Origin: Protonemura montana
Taxonomy: Eukaryota > Arthropoda > Insecta > Plecoptera > Nemouridae
Assembly: GCA_947568835.1 (NCBI GenBank)
Contig: OX387604.1
Span: forward strand, 3,576,001-3,640,000
Reading direction: 5' to 3'
DNA length: 64,000 nt
Below are positions 1-10,921 of the stretch, one piece after another. A model generated the notes under the pieces. That model saw only the letters and a program-made list of their open reading frames with translations, was not told the DNA's origin and ran no database searches. The position numbers were made by a program, and so were the translations under genes. Position 1 is the first letter of the stretch. Every line of letters starts with the position of its first letter.

Positions 1-2
1 GG

Positions 3-155
3 CTGCCTCATTTTGTTTTTTCAAGGGAGAGTGAGCAATTTTTTGCTACTGCTGGAAATCTGAACACGTATCCCTTTGCCAGTGTTCTCAATATACCAGA
101 TACTCTCAGTAGTAAATATGAGAGGTGGCAAAGTGTTTTTAGAAAAACTATTTAA
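3..155 (+). CDS. C-terminal coding exon of an unrecognised gene (partial)
   Basis: An open frame enters from the left edge and stops at TAA 153-155. It gives about 50 residues, including SRESEQFFATAGNL and ending YERWQSVFRKTI. The composition looks like coding sequence rather than random frame. A possible acceptor (tttttcaag) lies at about 16-25, but the frame is open to the window edge, so the exon start cannot be fixed. I do not recognise the family. The last six codons and the stop lie inside the left arm of a long perfect palindrome (134-283), so the 3' end of this gene has been duplicated in inverted orientation just downstream. Confidence 0.45.
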   Translation: MPHFVFSRESEQFFATAGNLNTYPFASVLNIPDTLSSKYERWQSVFRKTI

Positions 156-283
156 ACTGGGTTTTGAATGCTAAGTAAAGGGCTACTAAATTTCCCAATT
201 TAGTAGGGTAATTTAATTACGGGAAATTTAGTAGCCCTTTACTTAGCATTCAAAACCCAGTTTAAATAGTTTTTCTAAAAACT
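134..283. repeat. Near-perfect palindrome with arms of about 62 bp
   Basis: The left arm (about 134-196) and right arm (about 221-283) are exact reverse complements as far as I can follow, separated by about 24 bp of AT-rich loop. The left arm includes the stop codon of the exon at 3-155. Arms this identical point to a recent foldback event or an assembly or library hairpin artefact. Confidence 0.85.
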
Positions 284-1649
284 TGTGCTAAGGATAAACC
301 AAGTAGACATGAGTCTAAAAACCATCAAGAGGCCAAGTGACTCGTAGAGTACCTGACCGGCATTCTTAAGGCACCAGGTTTTGTATCCTAGTTCAATTGC
401 AAATTTTTCAGCCTTGCTCCCCAACCATCCATCACATGCTGGAAATGCAGGAGAAACCACAAAATCCTGTTATCATCACAGTGCCATCAAATTTTTGTTA
501 CTCTAAATTGCTGCCTTTTATTTGCTACTTTTTTTGGTGTGCTGTAAATTTTACAGTTTTCATCAACAGGGTAGATTCAATGGTTGAATTGGTTGAATTC
601 CATTAGGCACCCGAGTTCCATAGGGTTTACGTTGTAGAAATTAAAGTACAGCCAGACTGTAAATGAAATAGTGGGAAGACTGCGTAGGTTTGCAATGACG
701 ACGGTATCACTGATCCCTAACACTCTGCTTTTTAACTTTTTTATGTCAAACATGGTTAACTGGTGCTTTTTTTGGATTGTGCACTATGTCAATATTACTT
801 AAAACGAGCACTGATTTATAAGTTACAGTTACAAGAGGACTAACAAGAGTACAGTTCACACTAACATCTTCCTAGTTGTGGTTCATGGTCTGCCAAATGA
901 TATTGTGATTCGATGTTTCTGTGGTATTCTTTTGCAGACTTCCCACCCATTTATATATCGATCTGTGAAAGCTCTACGTATCTAATGGTGTACGGTGGTC
1001 TATGGTGGTCTACGGATGGGGTTACTTTCAGGTTTCCTGGTACATAACTAGTGCGACATAGTGCGAACATAGGGACCAGAAAATGATGGTCATGCTTTGA
1101 CAAGTTTAGTTTTATTTTTTGCATTTTTGTGTTAAACTTTTCAGCTTTTTGAAATGTAATAATTTTTCGTTTTCCAGAGAAACTGGGGTGTAGGCTTTAT
1201 TTACCTAAGAGCTATTTCCACAAAGCTTACTTTTAAACCTATTTTTACAGTGAATAACAAGTAATGTTACGAGAATCTCAACAATTTGAGTGATTTTAAA
1301 ACTAGTATAAGCCACGTGGTATAGGGAATTGAAAACCTCTTGGACGTCCATTCCAGCCTTGTAGCAGAGAAGTCTTTTTTGCTACATATGTGATCCTAAT
1401 CCATTGTCCATCAGGTTGATTTTCTCAAACAATATTCACGAAGACCATTGTTTAATCTCCATAAGTCTACTATTCTTCTCACCAAATGTAATATCCTGCT
1501 TAAGGATGTCAGAAAATATGAAGAACTTTGTACTCTGCGTTTGAATTGTCCTTTGTTCTCCTCTGGAAAGTACAAAATATGTCGTGTGGGGTCAATAAGT
1601 TGTTGAAAATAATACATAGGATATGAGTCAAAAGATTTACAACTGGTGC
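284..1649. other. No gene seen
   Basis: AT-rich non-coding sequence. The open frames at 275-606 and 1411-1617 have no codon bias, recognised motif or convincing splice context. Confidence 0.5.
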
Positions 1650-3246
1650 GCTCTATTATTTTTATTTATTTATTTTATTTATTTACATCTGTTAGAGTAC
1701 ATTATATCATAATGGGTAACGTAGTCGCAAATTAAAATTGAGTATCAGTCCATAAACTCATCGATTCTTTCTTATAGAAAGAAGGAAATCTTTCACCGCT
1801 CTCTTAAACTTGTTCCGAGAGTCGCAGAAAGTGATCGAAGGTGGGAGTCTATTAAAAACTTCCGTACCCCGGTTCAGGGGAAGTTGGTCCGAGGACTTGA
1901 GACGGTGGGCAGTTTGGTTAATTTTTTTAGAGCCTCTTGTATTATGCTCATGGATTGTACATCGAGTTTCAAACAAGCTCTGGTTGTCCCAGACAAAAAG
2001 AGCCACTGCCAGGATGTATAGGCCACTTAATGTTAAAATTTTCAGCTGTCTTAACACCTCTCTGCAGGATTGGCGATTGCTGATTCCGGCCATTGCCCGG
2101 ACGATTTTCTTTTGTAGCTTAAAGACAGAGCCGCTCCAGGTTGAGCCGCCCCAGAAGACCACTGCGTACTGCAAAACAGCCTGAACTTGCGCAAAATAGA
2201 CAGAAACCAATTATTCAGCTCGTTCATGGCTCGGTTTACTTTGCTTTCAAGTTCATGGGCATTCCCACCTTCAACCACTATCGTTGTGTCATCTGCAAAC
2301 TGCACTATTGTCCCAAAGGCTGATAGAGAGCTCGCAAGATCATTAACATAGATATTGAACGACGCTGGGCCGAGAATAGAGCCCTGCGGGACTCCTTGTT
2401 CGATTGGAGCCCACTCTGAGTCCATTCCTATTCCATTTCCAAGCTGCACTCTCTGCTTTCTATTTGCAAGGTAACTCGCCACCCAATCAGCGGCAACACC
2501 AGCTGCTCCATACTTTATGACCTTTTCCACTAGCAGCGTATGATCCATAGTGTCGAAAGCTTTGGAGAGATTACACATTATTGCAGCTACCGTTGTCTTC
2601 CTCTCCAACGCCTGACCAATTGTGCTCACGAGCTGGGACATTGCTGTGGCTGTAGAGCGGTTTTTCCGAAAGCCATGTTGTTGGTCACATCGAATTTCCT
2701 TTTCTTCTAAAAGCATTGAATACTAATAAGTGCCAGTTTTTCCAGAACTTTCGAAAAAGATGTAAGGAGAGACACGGGTCGATAGTTTTTCCTATCCGTT
2801 CGTTCTCCCTTCTTGAATAGAGGTCGTACTACCGCGTACTTCATTCTGTCGGGGAATACACCGCTCTTGAATGATGAGTTAACGACATGAGCAAGAGGTT
2901 CGGAGATCCAAACTGTACATTTCTTCAGGAGGCACATGGGAACATCATCCCATCCCACTGACTTCTTTGGCTTGAACTTCTCCAGCACTGCTTGGACATC
3001 ACGTGGCGACACCAAAGGAAATTGAAACTCTTCAGACGATTCTGTTATGGAGAGCTTACTGATGCATTCAACACGGGTGTCCAGACTGTAGTCGACGATG
3101 GTGCCAGCTTTTGTGGTAAAGTACTTGTTGAAAGCTGTGGCCACTATCAGTGGGTCGGAGATTGTTTCTTCCTTCACTTTCAATGAGATGGCCTCTGACT
3201 CAGCTATTCTTTTTTTGGTTAATCTTTGCACTATCTTCCACGCCAT
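1650..3246 (-). mobile_element. Non-LTR retrotransposon (Jockey/CR1-like) reverse-transcriptase fragment, defective
   Basis: On the minus strand the frame at 3246-2707 carries the RT N-terminal region (motifs KKSVGWDDVP, NYRPVSLL). It continues with a frameshift at about 2710 into 2716-2205, which has QHGFRKNRST, GVPQGSILGP and the catalytic QFADDTT box. At about 2205 the sequence jumps to the typical C-terminal region (VVFWGGS, LQKKIVRAMAGIS, FNRLPPS) ending near 1758, so roughly the RT thumb segment is deleted. The 3' end has an A-rich AAATA-type tail at about 1650-1690, as expected for target-primed insertion. The element is broken by at least one frameshift and one deletion. The clade is judged from motif style only. 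Confidence 0.9.
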
Positions 3247-3249
3247 ATC

Positions 3250-4030
3250 TTGCTTGTTTGAAGCTGTATTAATCAGTTGTTTGTTGTATTAAACAAATAT
3301 TTTGTTTGTTGCTACATGTAGCATATTGTCACTTGCAAGGCATCGTCTAGTCAGGAGCTTAACTTGGAATTAAAACTATCAAAACGGCTGTACTATCAAT
3401 TTTAACCTATTGTGCTCTGTTTCCATTCTACTGCATTTAAATATTGAGATTTATGCCTCCTTTTCAATACGTACCATTTTTGTGGGTAGTTTCTCGTGTG
3501 GGAGGCAACAACGGTTTTTGTATCCCGGACATTTGATGCTTCTGCGATGAATAGCTGAGTTTGACATGTGGTCGTTATGTTGGCTTGGATGCAGCGAGCC
3601 TTCCTCAATTTCCTCACTTGCCAACCATGCTAGTCGCTGTCCTTGATGGTTAAGTGAAACCGAATACTTACATTTGATAGTTCTGAGGGGCCAGCATTTG
3701 TTTTCAACATTATTTGTTGAGGATTGTCTTAACACTAGCTTATACTTAAAAAAATGTCAACCATCAATATTGTCCTTCGTGTTAGTTTTCTATTAGCCGA
3801 TCAGACTCTGTTGAAACTTCCAGGAATTCTTTGAATTTTCAAGATCTCATTCTCTGGAATTGTTCAAAAGTGGGTAACACAATCTCCACTCAGCCTAGTA
3901 CACTGTGGCCAGGGATGCAGCTATCATCAGCAAGGAAAGGCTGAAGTGTGAAACTGCTTTAGAATACCATTCTTTACAGATTCAAGACTAAATGTGGAGG
4001 TAAAAACAAACTTGATTTATACAAATCCAA
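3250..4030. other. No gene seen
   Basis: Flank of the retrotransposon. The minus-strand frames at 3402-3735 overlap one another in two phases and carry no recognisable motif. This may be older decayed repeat. Confidence 0.4.
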
Positions 4031-4047
4031 ACAGAATTTAGAACACA

Positions 4048-4053
4048 TTTATT
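4048..4053 (-). terminator. Poly(A) signal of the 4196-4918 gene
   Basis: AATAAA on the minus strand about 140 nt past the stop codon at 4196, a normal distance for a 3' UTR. Confidence 0.5.
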
Positions 4054-4195
4054 TTTCTTTTGGAAAAACATGTACATAGCATATAAGACATAAATTTAGG
4101 TATTAAGGATTTTGCTACAATGCCACTTAAGATATGAACCATGCACTGGCTTTGACTTTGCCTGTCTAAATCCTCTTGATGATCCAGTTTAGTGT

Positions 4196-4918
4196 TCATG
4201 CATCGACAGTCAGATTCTCGTCATCCTCCTGATCAGGTTTCTTCTTATCAGTTCTGTCCTTTCCGGAGAAAATGTTCTGAATCCAACCCAAGCTATGTTT
4301 CTTCGGCACTTTTTCATCCAAGTCACCTACTTCGGGATCCTTCTCACTATCAACATTTGCTCCAAAAGCCTCCTTCAACTTCGACCAAGAGACTGGCGAT
4401 CTTGGCTTATATGGTGGTAATTGCGTAAAATCATACGCTAGCGAGGGCTTTGGGATGTCTGCCTCCTTGGAGTAACCCTCACCAGGATTTTCTTCATCCT
4501 TCTCCAGATAAGTGCTTCCTGCCATACGGGTACCACCATAAGCTGATCCAAGATAAATTTTACTTTTCATTTTGTCCCACTTGGACAGATTTTTAATGTT
4601 TCCTATGTCTAAAATAGTTGCCTCCTGTCTGGGAGGCAAGATTTTAGGGATTGCGCCGGTCTTAGGGATTGCGCCGGTCTTGGGGATTGCGCCAGTCTTA
4701 GGGATTGCGCCTGTCTTGGGGAGAAATTCTACACTGGGCGTAGCCAGCAAATCGGTGGGTTCAGATTTGATGCCCATATTCGATAACTTGGCACAGATTT
4801 CTACTTCTTCAAATTGTTTCAGTGCTTCATTAGTTGCCAAATGGCTGCCTCCCTTTTCCATAGACTCCATTGAAAGGATAGATGAACATCCAACTAAAGG
4901 ATTGCTTTGCTCAGACAT
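4196..4918 (-). CDS. Unrecognised charged protein with KTGAIP repeats, 240 aa
   Basis: A single coding exon begins at ATG 4918, twelve nucleotides after a good acceptor (ctttgcag, cut near 4930). A 5'-UTR exon with donor TTCAGA|GTAAGT at 5006/5005 lies 75 nt upstream, which explains why the first ATG here is the start. The protein has no signal peptide or membrane segment. Residues of about 67-92 hold four tandem KTGAIP units encoded by an 18-bp repeat. The C-terminal third is strongly charged, with a WSKLKEAFGANV stretch and an acidic end (EDDENLTVDA). The frame is intact across 241 codons despite a simple repeat, which argues for a real gene. I do not recognise the family. The composition suggests a partly disordered intracellular protein, but that is inference. 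Confidence 0.7.
   Translation of the reverse strand: MSEQSNPLVGCSSILSMESMEKGGSHLATNEALKQFEEVEICAKLSNMGIKSEPTDLLATPSVEFLPKTGAIPKTGAIPKTGAIPKTGAIPKILPPRQEATILDIGNIKNLSKWDKMKSKIYLGSAYGGTRMAGSTYLEKDEENPGEGYSKEADIPKPSLAYDFTQLPPYKPRSPVSWSKLKEAFGANVDSEKDPEVGDLDEKVPKKHSLGWIQNIFSGKDRTDKKKPDQEDDENLTVDA
4641..4725 (-). repeat. 18-bp coding tandem repeat, about four copies
   Basis: Near-identical 18-bp units (AGGGATTGCGCCGGTCTT on the plus strand) encode KTGAIP on the minus strand. Copies differ at a few synonymous positions, so the peptide is conserved. Confidence 0.9.
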
Positions 4919-4930
4919 CTTTACCTGCAA

Positions 4931-5006
4931 AGTAATATGTATACCTTTAAATACTTGCTCAAATCTAATTAAAACATTTTAGGAAATGGTTTTACACTTA
5001 CTCTGA
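4931..5006 (-). other. Leader intron and donor of the 4196-4918 gene
   Basis: Donor GTAAGT begins at 5005 and the acceptor lies at about 4930, giving a short intron of about 75 nt. The exon upstream of 5006 contains no ATG in the readable stretch, so it is likely 5' UTR. No TATA box was found. Confidence 0.5.
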
Positions 5007-5009
5007 ACA

Positions 5010-7200
5010 GACCACTAGCGTCCAGTGAATGAATCAAGTCTGTGTTTGGAACCGTTTAAGATGGCTGTTAGTCAGAAGGTACCCCAAATGGACTGGATTA
5101 GTTGAAATAATGAAACAGCCAATTGCAAAGCTTCCTGGAGTTCAGGGCCCCTTACTGTGCTTATTATTAAAAATTAACAGCTTTCAACATAAAAACACAA
5201 CAGATAATAAAATTACAATAATTAAAAGAAAAGACAAATTAATTTAAATTTTATTTTTATTTTCAAGACCTTAAATTTTGTTAGTCAGTCTCTATTTGTT
5301 GCATACAGTTTAACTTTAAAATTACTGCTCTTTCCATTGCTATGCTCACTCACCATCTTGGCTAAAAACTAACAACTAAAACAATTTTCTCCCAAAACCT
5401 ATTTGCACTTATTAAATTAAAACATAAATTTTTAATGAGTAGATATGAAGTTAATTAAAAAAAAAACGCAGTATTTTTTTTCTGAAATATGGATCAAATC
5501 AAAGTTTTAAAAATAAATAGGTTTTCATGGCTTGAGAGCTCTCTAACGCAGTGTTGGCTTCTATCCTCACATCAGGATCATTTCAGTTGTACATATCATT
5601 ATCTACATAAATATCTCGGTTTAAGGAGGGGGACATCCATCTACTTACATCCTTTATTTACAAAAGCTATGCTAGTCCTCGGTTAAATTCATGTAGAAAA
5701 CTTAAAATAATTGTTTAAGGATATGCTACAGCGATAATTTTTTATTATAATCATCTAATCCTCTCCGTCGATTCACAATGCAACATTTCGCTACAATTTC
5801 ACTTCTTTTGTTAATAGCTGCCATATCGGTTGGCCTAAAAATATGATTCAAAATTCTTTGGGAAGGTGCAAGTGTCTTCCTACCACCCTGTACGTTTCAA
5901 TCGATTCCAATCAATATTCTCTATGTAATTGACCGAAGAAGAAGGGACTGTTTTTCAGGTCAATCAAAGATTGCCACGAAACGACTTGAGCTGCAAACTT
6001 GAAATTAAACACTTAAGTTGTTGACACAAAAACCATGTAGTACATCCACGACTTTTTCGAAATTCGATTTGGCTCACACATAAATGCATTTTATTTTTTT
6101 TTATCAAAATTGCTGATATCTTTTTTCGGAGTGCAAACTTTGTATTGAAATTAGAATTAGCATCTAGATAATGTAAATAATTGTTTTGGAAAAAATCACG
6201 AACGCTATATCTTTAATGAGCTAGGCGGTACACGTGTAATACCTAATTGTAAACACAGAGGTGAATCGATGCAATTCTCTGTCCAAAAACTGCTAGTTTT
6301 TCCCCTCTCGCGGCTGCCGAAGCAGCGTTATCGCATTCGAATTCCGGAAATGCGCACGACGGAATTAGCTCAGGATTATAATAATTGCCGAGCGACTGCA
6401 GCGACTGAGCGAGCAACACATTCAATCCTCCCAACATTCAATCAACTTGTGTGGCAGAATGGGATGGCAGTGGTCTGTTCAATTACAACTTTATGCCTAA
6501 CGTCGTCATGATATGTAAAATCCAATGAAAACGTTTGGACTTTCGGCCTGTTAGACTATTCAAATTGCCGGTCTTTAACTAGAGCCATGCGCATACAGTT
6601 TTGGTGCTGCGTGGTTCAATAAGAAATCAATAAGAAATTGTAATAAGTTGTATAACTTATTGCTTAACTTGTTGCTAACTTAACTTAACTATATTGCTAT
6701 CTCTTATTCTATTGTCAGCTGCAATGGATGGTCAATTGTCAGCTGTGCTACTGACTGCATTTAATCGTGATTTAAGTATATTAAATATGACCTGCTGAGA
6801 ATTATTTAAATTCAGGTTCTATTGTTGCCGTAGAAATGCGCTGCTGTGAAGGTGTTGGTGCTGTGTGAAGGTGTAAACCGCTAGCGTCCTTTCAGGACAA
6901 AATGTAAACTAAAGGGCAGGGCTGAAGTGTAACTGTCTGTGTAAAAATCTCTTCTCTCAGCATTAAGATTTAACAACTACTTGTGCTGCGTTGAGTTGCT
7001 GGACATAAGATGCAAATGAACGTTGTAAGTGACTTTGGGAAGAAATAAAGCTGGGGAGAATGGAACTTAACCGAATGGTTGACCAAAGTAGCGGTGAAGA
7101 ACTGTTACTCGTATCTCTGTTCTAAGTGACCAGGGCATTAAAAAAACGTAAATCAGTTCTGTAAATTCACGTGACACTATATTTAACACCTAGGGTAAAA
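5010..7200. other. Intergenic, no gene supported
   Basis: AT-rich sequence. 6260-6430 is richer in GC and CpG and could be a promoter, but no linked exon was found. The open frames here show no motif. Confidence 0.4.
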
Positions 7201-7204
7201 ACTT

Positions 7205-7953
7205 CATCGTTATTTTTTTATTTTTTTATGTATTTTGTATTTTTTATTCAGTCTATATGTAAAATTACAACAATGTGTCGACTATGTCAGGTTGTTAATT
7301 TTAAACGAGATGCCAATGTGGTACAAGTTCCTTTACATTATAAAACATTTGTCAAGAAGATAAGTTTTTAAAAGAGCCTTGAAGTTTCTTTTGTCTTTGG
7401 CTATCTGAATTTCCTCTGGTTCCAACAGCCGCCTGCCAGCCTGCATGACACTGTACGACAAGGTCTTCAATCTGCAGAATTCTTGTGCTATGTTGCATGC
7501 GCTTCGTGTCTAATGTTGATGTATGTCCTTTGCCTTCGTAAGTTTGTCCATATTCTCAAAAGTGAAGGTACTCGCCTCTTAAATACACAGACGCGGTAGT
7601 GGTAGGATCTGTAAGTCCCTGAAGCATTGCCGGCACAATGTTCGTTGGCTGACTGACAACATTGATCTTACTATCCGCTTCTGAGCACGGAAGACTTTCA
7701 CAGAATCTGAGGCAGCTTCCCAGAAATGTAATCCATACATTAACAAGAATTGGGCGCATGCGAAATATACCATTCGGACCGCAGAGAGTTTCATTTTCCT
7801 GGTCAAGGTCTGGATCAGGAAGTTCACTTTGGCCAGTTTGATAAGTAGATTGTCAACATGGAGAGTCCACGAGAGTTGATGGTCTACTATGATGCTGAGG
7901 AACTTGGCGCTGGTGCTTGTTTTGTCCCATGTAAACCTTGACCAAACTGACAA
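7205..7953 (-). mobile_element. Decayed LINE 3' end
   Basis: The minus frame 7953-7579 reads as a retrotransposon C-terminal region: LSWTLHVDNL, LTRKMKLSAVRMVYFACAQ, then FRAQKRIVRSM and the DLQILPLPRLCI block. After frameshifts, an NFKALLKTYLLDK-like terminal segment is readable at about 7330-7375. An A-rich tail follows at about 7205-7250. It is the same general class as the element at 1650-3246 but divergent. Confidence 0.8.
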
Positions 7954-7954
7954 T

Positions 7955-10184
7955 AAACATTATTTTTATTAGAGGGAACCTGACCCATGTAAGCTTCGTC
8001 GCTTCCTACGTCTTGACGTAGCTACCCTTGAATTTCTTCTCGAAAAAGTCGTCATTGATTGAGTGAAAAGACCCTGAACATTGGATTTTATAGGCTAAAA
8101 TGTAATACAATTGTTATCTAGTCACTCATTGGTCTTTGGGGATCGACTGCAATCCATTTAATAGAGCCGATGTCTTTACGACGGAAGGGTTTCCCAATCC
8201 GCCTGATTGGCAATCATGCCAATTCTGCGTCTGATCTGCAGACTTCCAATTTCGTTGTGTGTAACGGCAGCCACAAGTATAGAATTTTGAATATTTAATG
8301 AAAAATTAAAACCGAGGTCAAAGGAAATTAAAGGATCATTGAAAAAAGTAGTGCCACGATGTGTTAAGGAACAAAATGGGGGAAACGGAGAAAATCTAAC
8401 ATAAAAGAAAGAAGATCTTTGTTAAAGTGATGGTCCGGAAGGGAACAAATTAAACAACATTCGTTCTTGAATTTTATCCAACCCTTACATAGTTATTGCT
8501 ATTATCTACGTTCCTATAACACTACTGGTTGATTAACTTTCTAAATTTCTAAAGGCTAGATAAATTAGACCAGTAATACAATGAACATGAAAGAAAGACC
8601 TGTGTCTCATAAACTATGTAGATTTTTTAGCCATGCGCAGCACTTTTGTTGCTGTGTCCCAGTTGAACCACTCCCTAACCTGCTAAGTCCTGGGTCTTTG
8701 CCATGTGTTTGGGTGAATACTGCAGAGCCATTGTGTTCAACAAAACAATGGCTCTTGGATTCAATAATCCAAGCTTTTCACATATTCCACTTACTTTTGG
8801 ATCTGTTATAGGAACTGAAATGTTGACCTCAAAACTGGAATCTTAGTTAGAAATTTTCAAGAACTGAAATAAGTACCCGAGTCTATGACATCTTATAGAT
8901 TGGGATATCAAGACAGCAAAGAGAGTGTTGAAAAGTGAAGATATTTTTTTTTTGAGTTCAAGGTTATTTTAAGCAAATCTATGCGCTATAGTTATGAAAG
9001 TGGGAAAAGATAGCTCCCTCATAAGCTACATTTTTAAAGGCATAGTTTGTGTTGTTACAACTGCATGCACAAGATAAAAAAAAAAAAATCCAATGGAAGC
9101 CGCACTGAACGCAACGAAATGCAGAATTTGCCTATTGTTGTAACAAACATTTGCAAAACTAATATAGAAGAAATGGTTTAAAGCTTAAATTGAGAACTGT
9201 TTGGGAAGTAAGTTAGGAAAATAGTACATGTTTACAAAGAATGCCAAAACTTTAAGAAAAATAAATTTTTAATCCTCAGATGAAAAAGAAATTTTAAAGA
9301 AATAATTTTGGTCTCTAAAAAGATGCATCGCATTTCTTTCAGAAGATGTTTCATAGACAACGTAAAGGCATAGACTTGGAGGAATGTAACTTGCATATGA
9401 GTACTGGGGTCAACTGTAGCCCGTTGTCGACTTCGACATTTAGAAGTCATATATGGATTTAGGGTCTGTGTCGTAAAGCTGACATTGTCGTACACTTGAA
9501 TGATCATCATGCCTCTTCTGGGTCATTTTGTCTTTGACCTGTCTTTTACATAAAAGCGTACCTTGTGACTAATGCTCCAGCATATTTTTGTCTAGCTGTA
9601 TGATTTAAGCTTTTTTGTTAATTCCTTGCAAAGATCTACAGGGCAAATAGTATTTCAGCGACTTGCTTTATGGAAGTATGCTCCCGCTGCCCGAGTCATA
9701 TGGGTTAAGCAGCTGTAACGTTTTGAGAATCAGTACCCAGTCTAAAAAAATTGTCTGATTTGAAGTACTACAGAACTTGCGTGAGACAAGCATTTGCCAA
9801 AAAATGCCAATAGAGATTCTAAGTATTCAGTCTTACATTAATTAAGTAACAAGTATTCTCGAAGCATTTCTGTTAAATACTTGCCATTGGTCAAGTAGGC
9901 AAACAAAAGGAGGAAGAAAATTGGGAAAGAAAGTTATTTGAAATATAGAAAAATGTGTTGATAGGTGGAATGGAATTATTTTAATGAATAAACAAACAAT
10001 AAAGAATGTAAAGAATTCTTGAAAAATTTTAAAAGATCAATTGTAAGATGATAAATGCTAAGCTCAGACACAATGTAACCCTTGGACATAAATACACATA
10101 ACTTTTTTTAACCATGTTTTAAAACGTTTTGAAATATGATGAAATTTTCTTGCCAAAATGGTTTTTTGTTAAACAACAAATACA
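7955..10184. other. Intergenic, no gene seen
   Basis: Apart from the possible LINE scrap at 9232-9510, nothing with coding character or splice signals was recognised. Confidence 0.4.
9232..9510 (-). mobile_element. Possible degenerate LINE C-terminal fragment
   Basis: The minus frame has an RQR motif followed by a CIF-x-ETKI stretch resembling the end of the LINE fragment at 48800-49126 (ATRQRHNLY … CIFKTKI). The likeness is weak and the frame is short. Confidence 0.3.
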
Positions 10185-10830
10185 GAAATGCATGAACTGC
10201 CCAACAGATCAAATCATAATCTGCCTGACAAACTCTACAACATAATTATACAATTTAACTGCCAAATTTCAAATTTCGAATGAATCTCAAATTTCATGAA
10301 TTTCGAATGAAGTAATAAAATAATAGAACATGAAACTTTGAAGTGCCCGACATATTATCTATTTGACAGGTCGATAGACAAACTATCAACTACCCGACAC
10401 ACAGCTGTATAGGTTTTAACATGCTTGCCAAGTTTCCAAGCTTACTGATTTAAACATGAACGGCTACTGAATAGTTTTGAATGTTGGTAACTCCGGTTAT
10501 GGTGAGATCACTGAAGCTAAGAAACGCTGAGCTGGGTCAGATGGGTCAGGCTGGGCTAAAAATGGTTTGTTCGGAAACTTGGCAAGCATGTTATGACGTA
10601 CAAAGTAATGTGTTCGGCAGTTAAAAGTGTCGGTCACTTGATATATAACTTGATTCAATCAATGACTTGGTATGCCGGGTACTTCAAAATTTTGCATTTC
10701 CTTATTTCTTTTACATTTTGTGTAAATCACTCAAAGTGTCTGGCAGCTAATTTTGCACAATCATGTTATATCCTTTGTCAGGCAGTGTATCAGTTGATTT
10801 GTCCGGCGCTTAATGGCATCCTAGCAAATG
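10185..10830. mobile_element. Foldback (palindromic) element with 5S-like spacer
   Basis: Left arm 10185-10437 and right arm 10573-10830 are inverted copies of each other. The inner 21 bp (10417-10437 and 10573-10593) match perfectly, and the outer parts are diverged but alignable. Both arms carry recurring short motifs of the form TGTC-GGCAGTT (for example at 10615, 10741, 10780 and 10804). The spacer of about 135 bp contains a 5S-rRNA-like fragment. No transposase is encoded, so it would be non-autonomous. Confidence 0.65.
10491..10545 (+). repeat. 5S-rRNA-derived SINE head fragment
   Basis: It contains GAGATCACTGAAGCTAAG, which matches the internal promoter region of animal 5S rRNA (GATCACCGAAGTTAAG), followed by a degraded GGGTCAG block. 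It is too short and diverged to be a working 5S gene, and it has no SINE body. Confidence 0.55.
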
Positions 10831-10921
10831 CTTCCTTAAATTAACTGATTTACTCCAAAAACTAACTATAACCCCTTGTCACCCTTGAGATGGCACCTGT
10901 CATGAAAATGAGAAATTTGGA

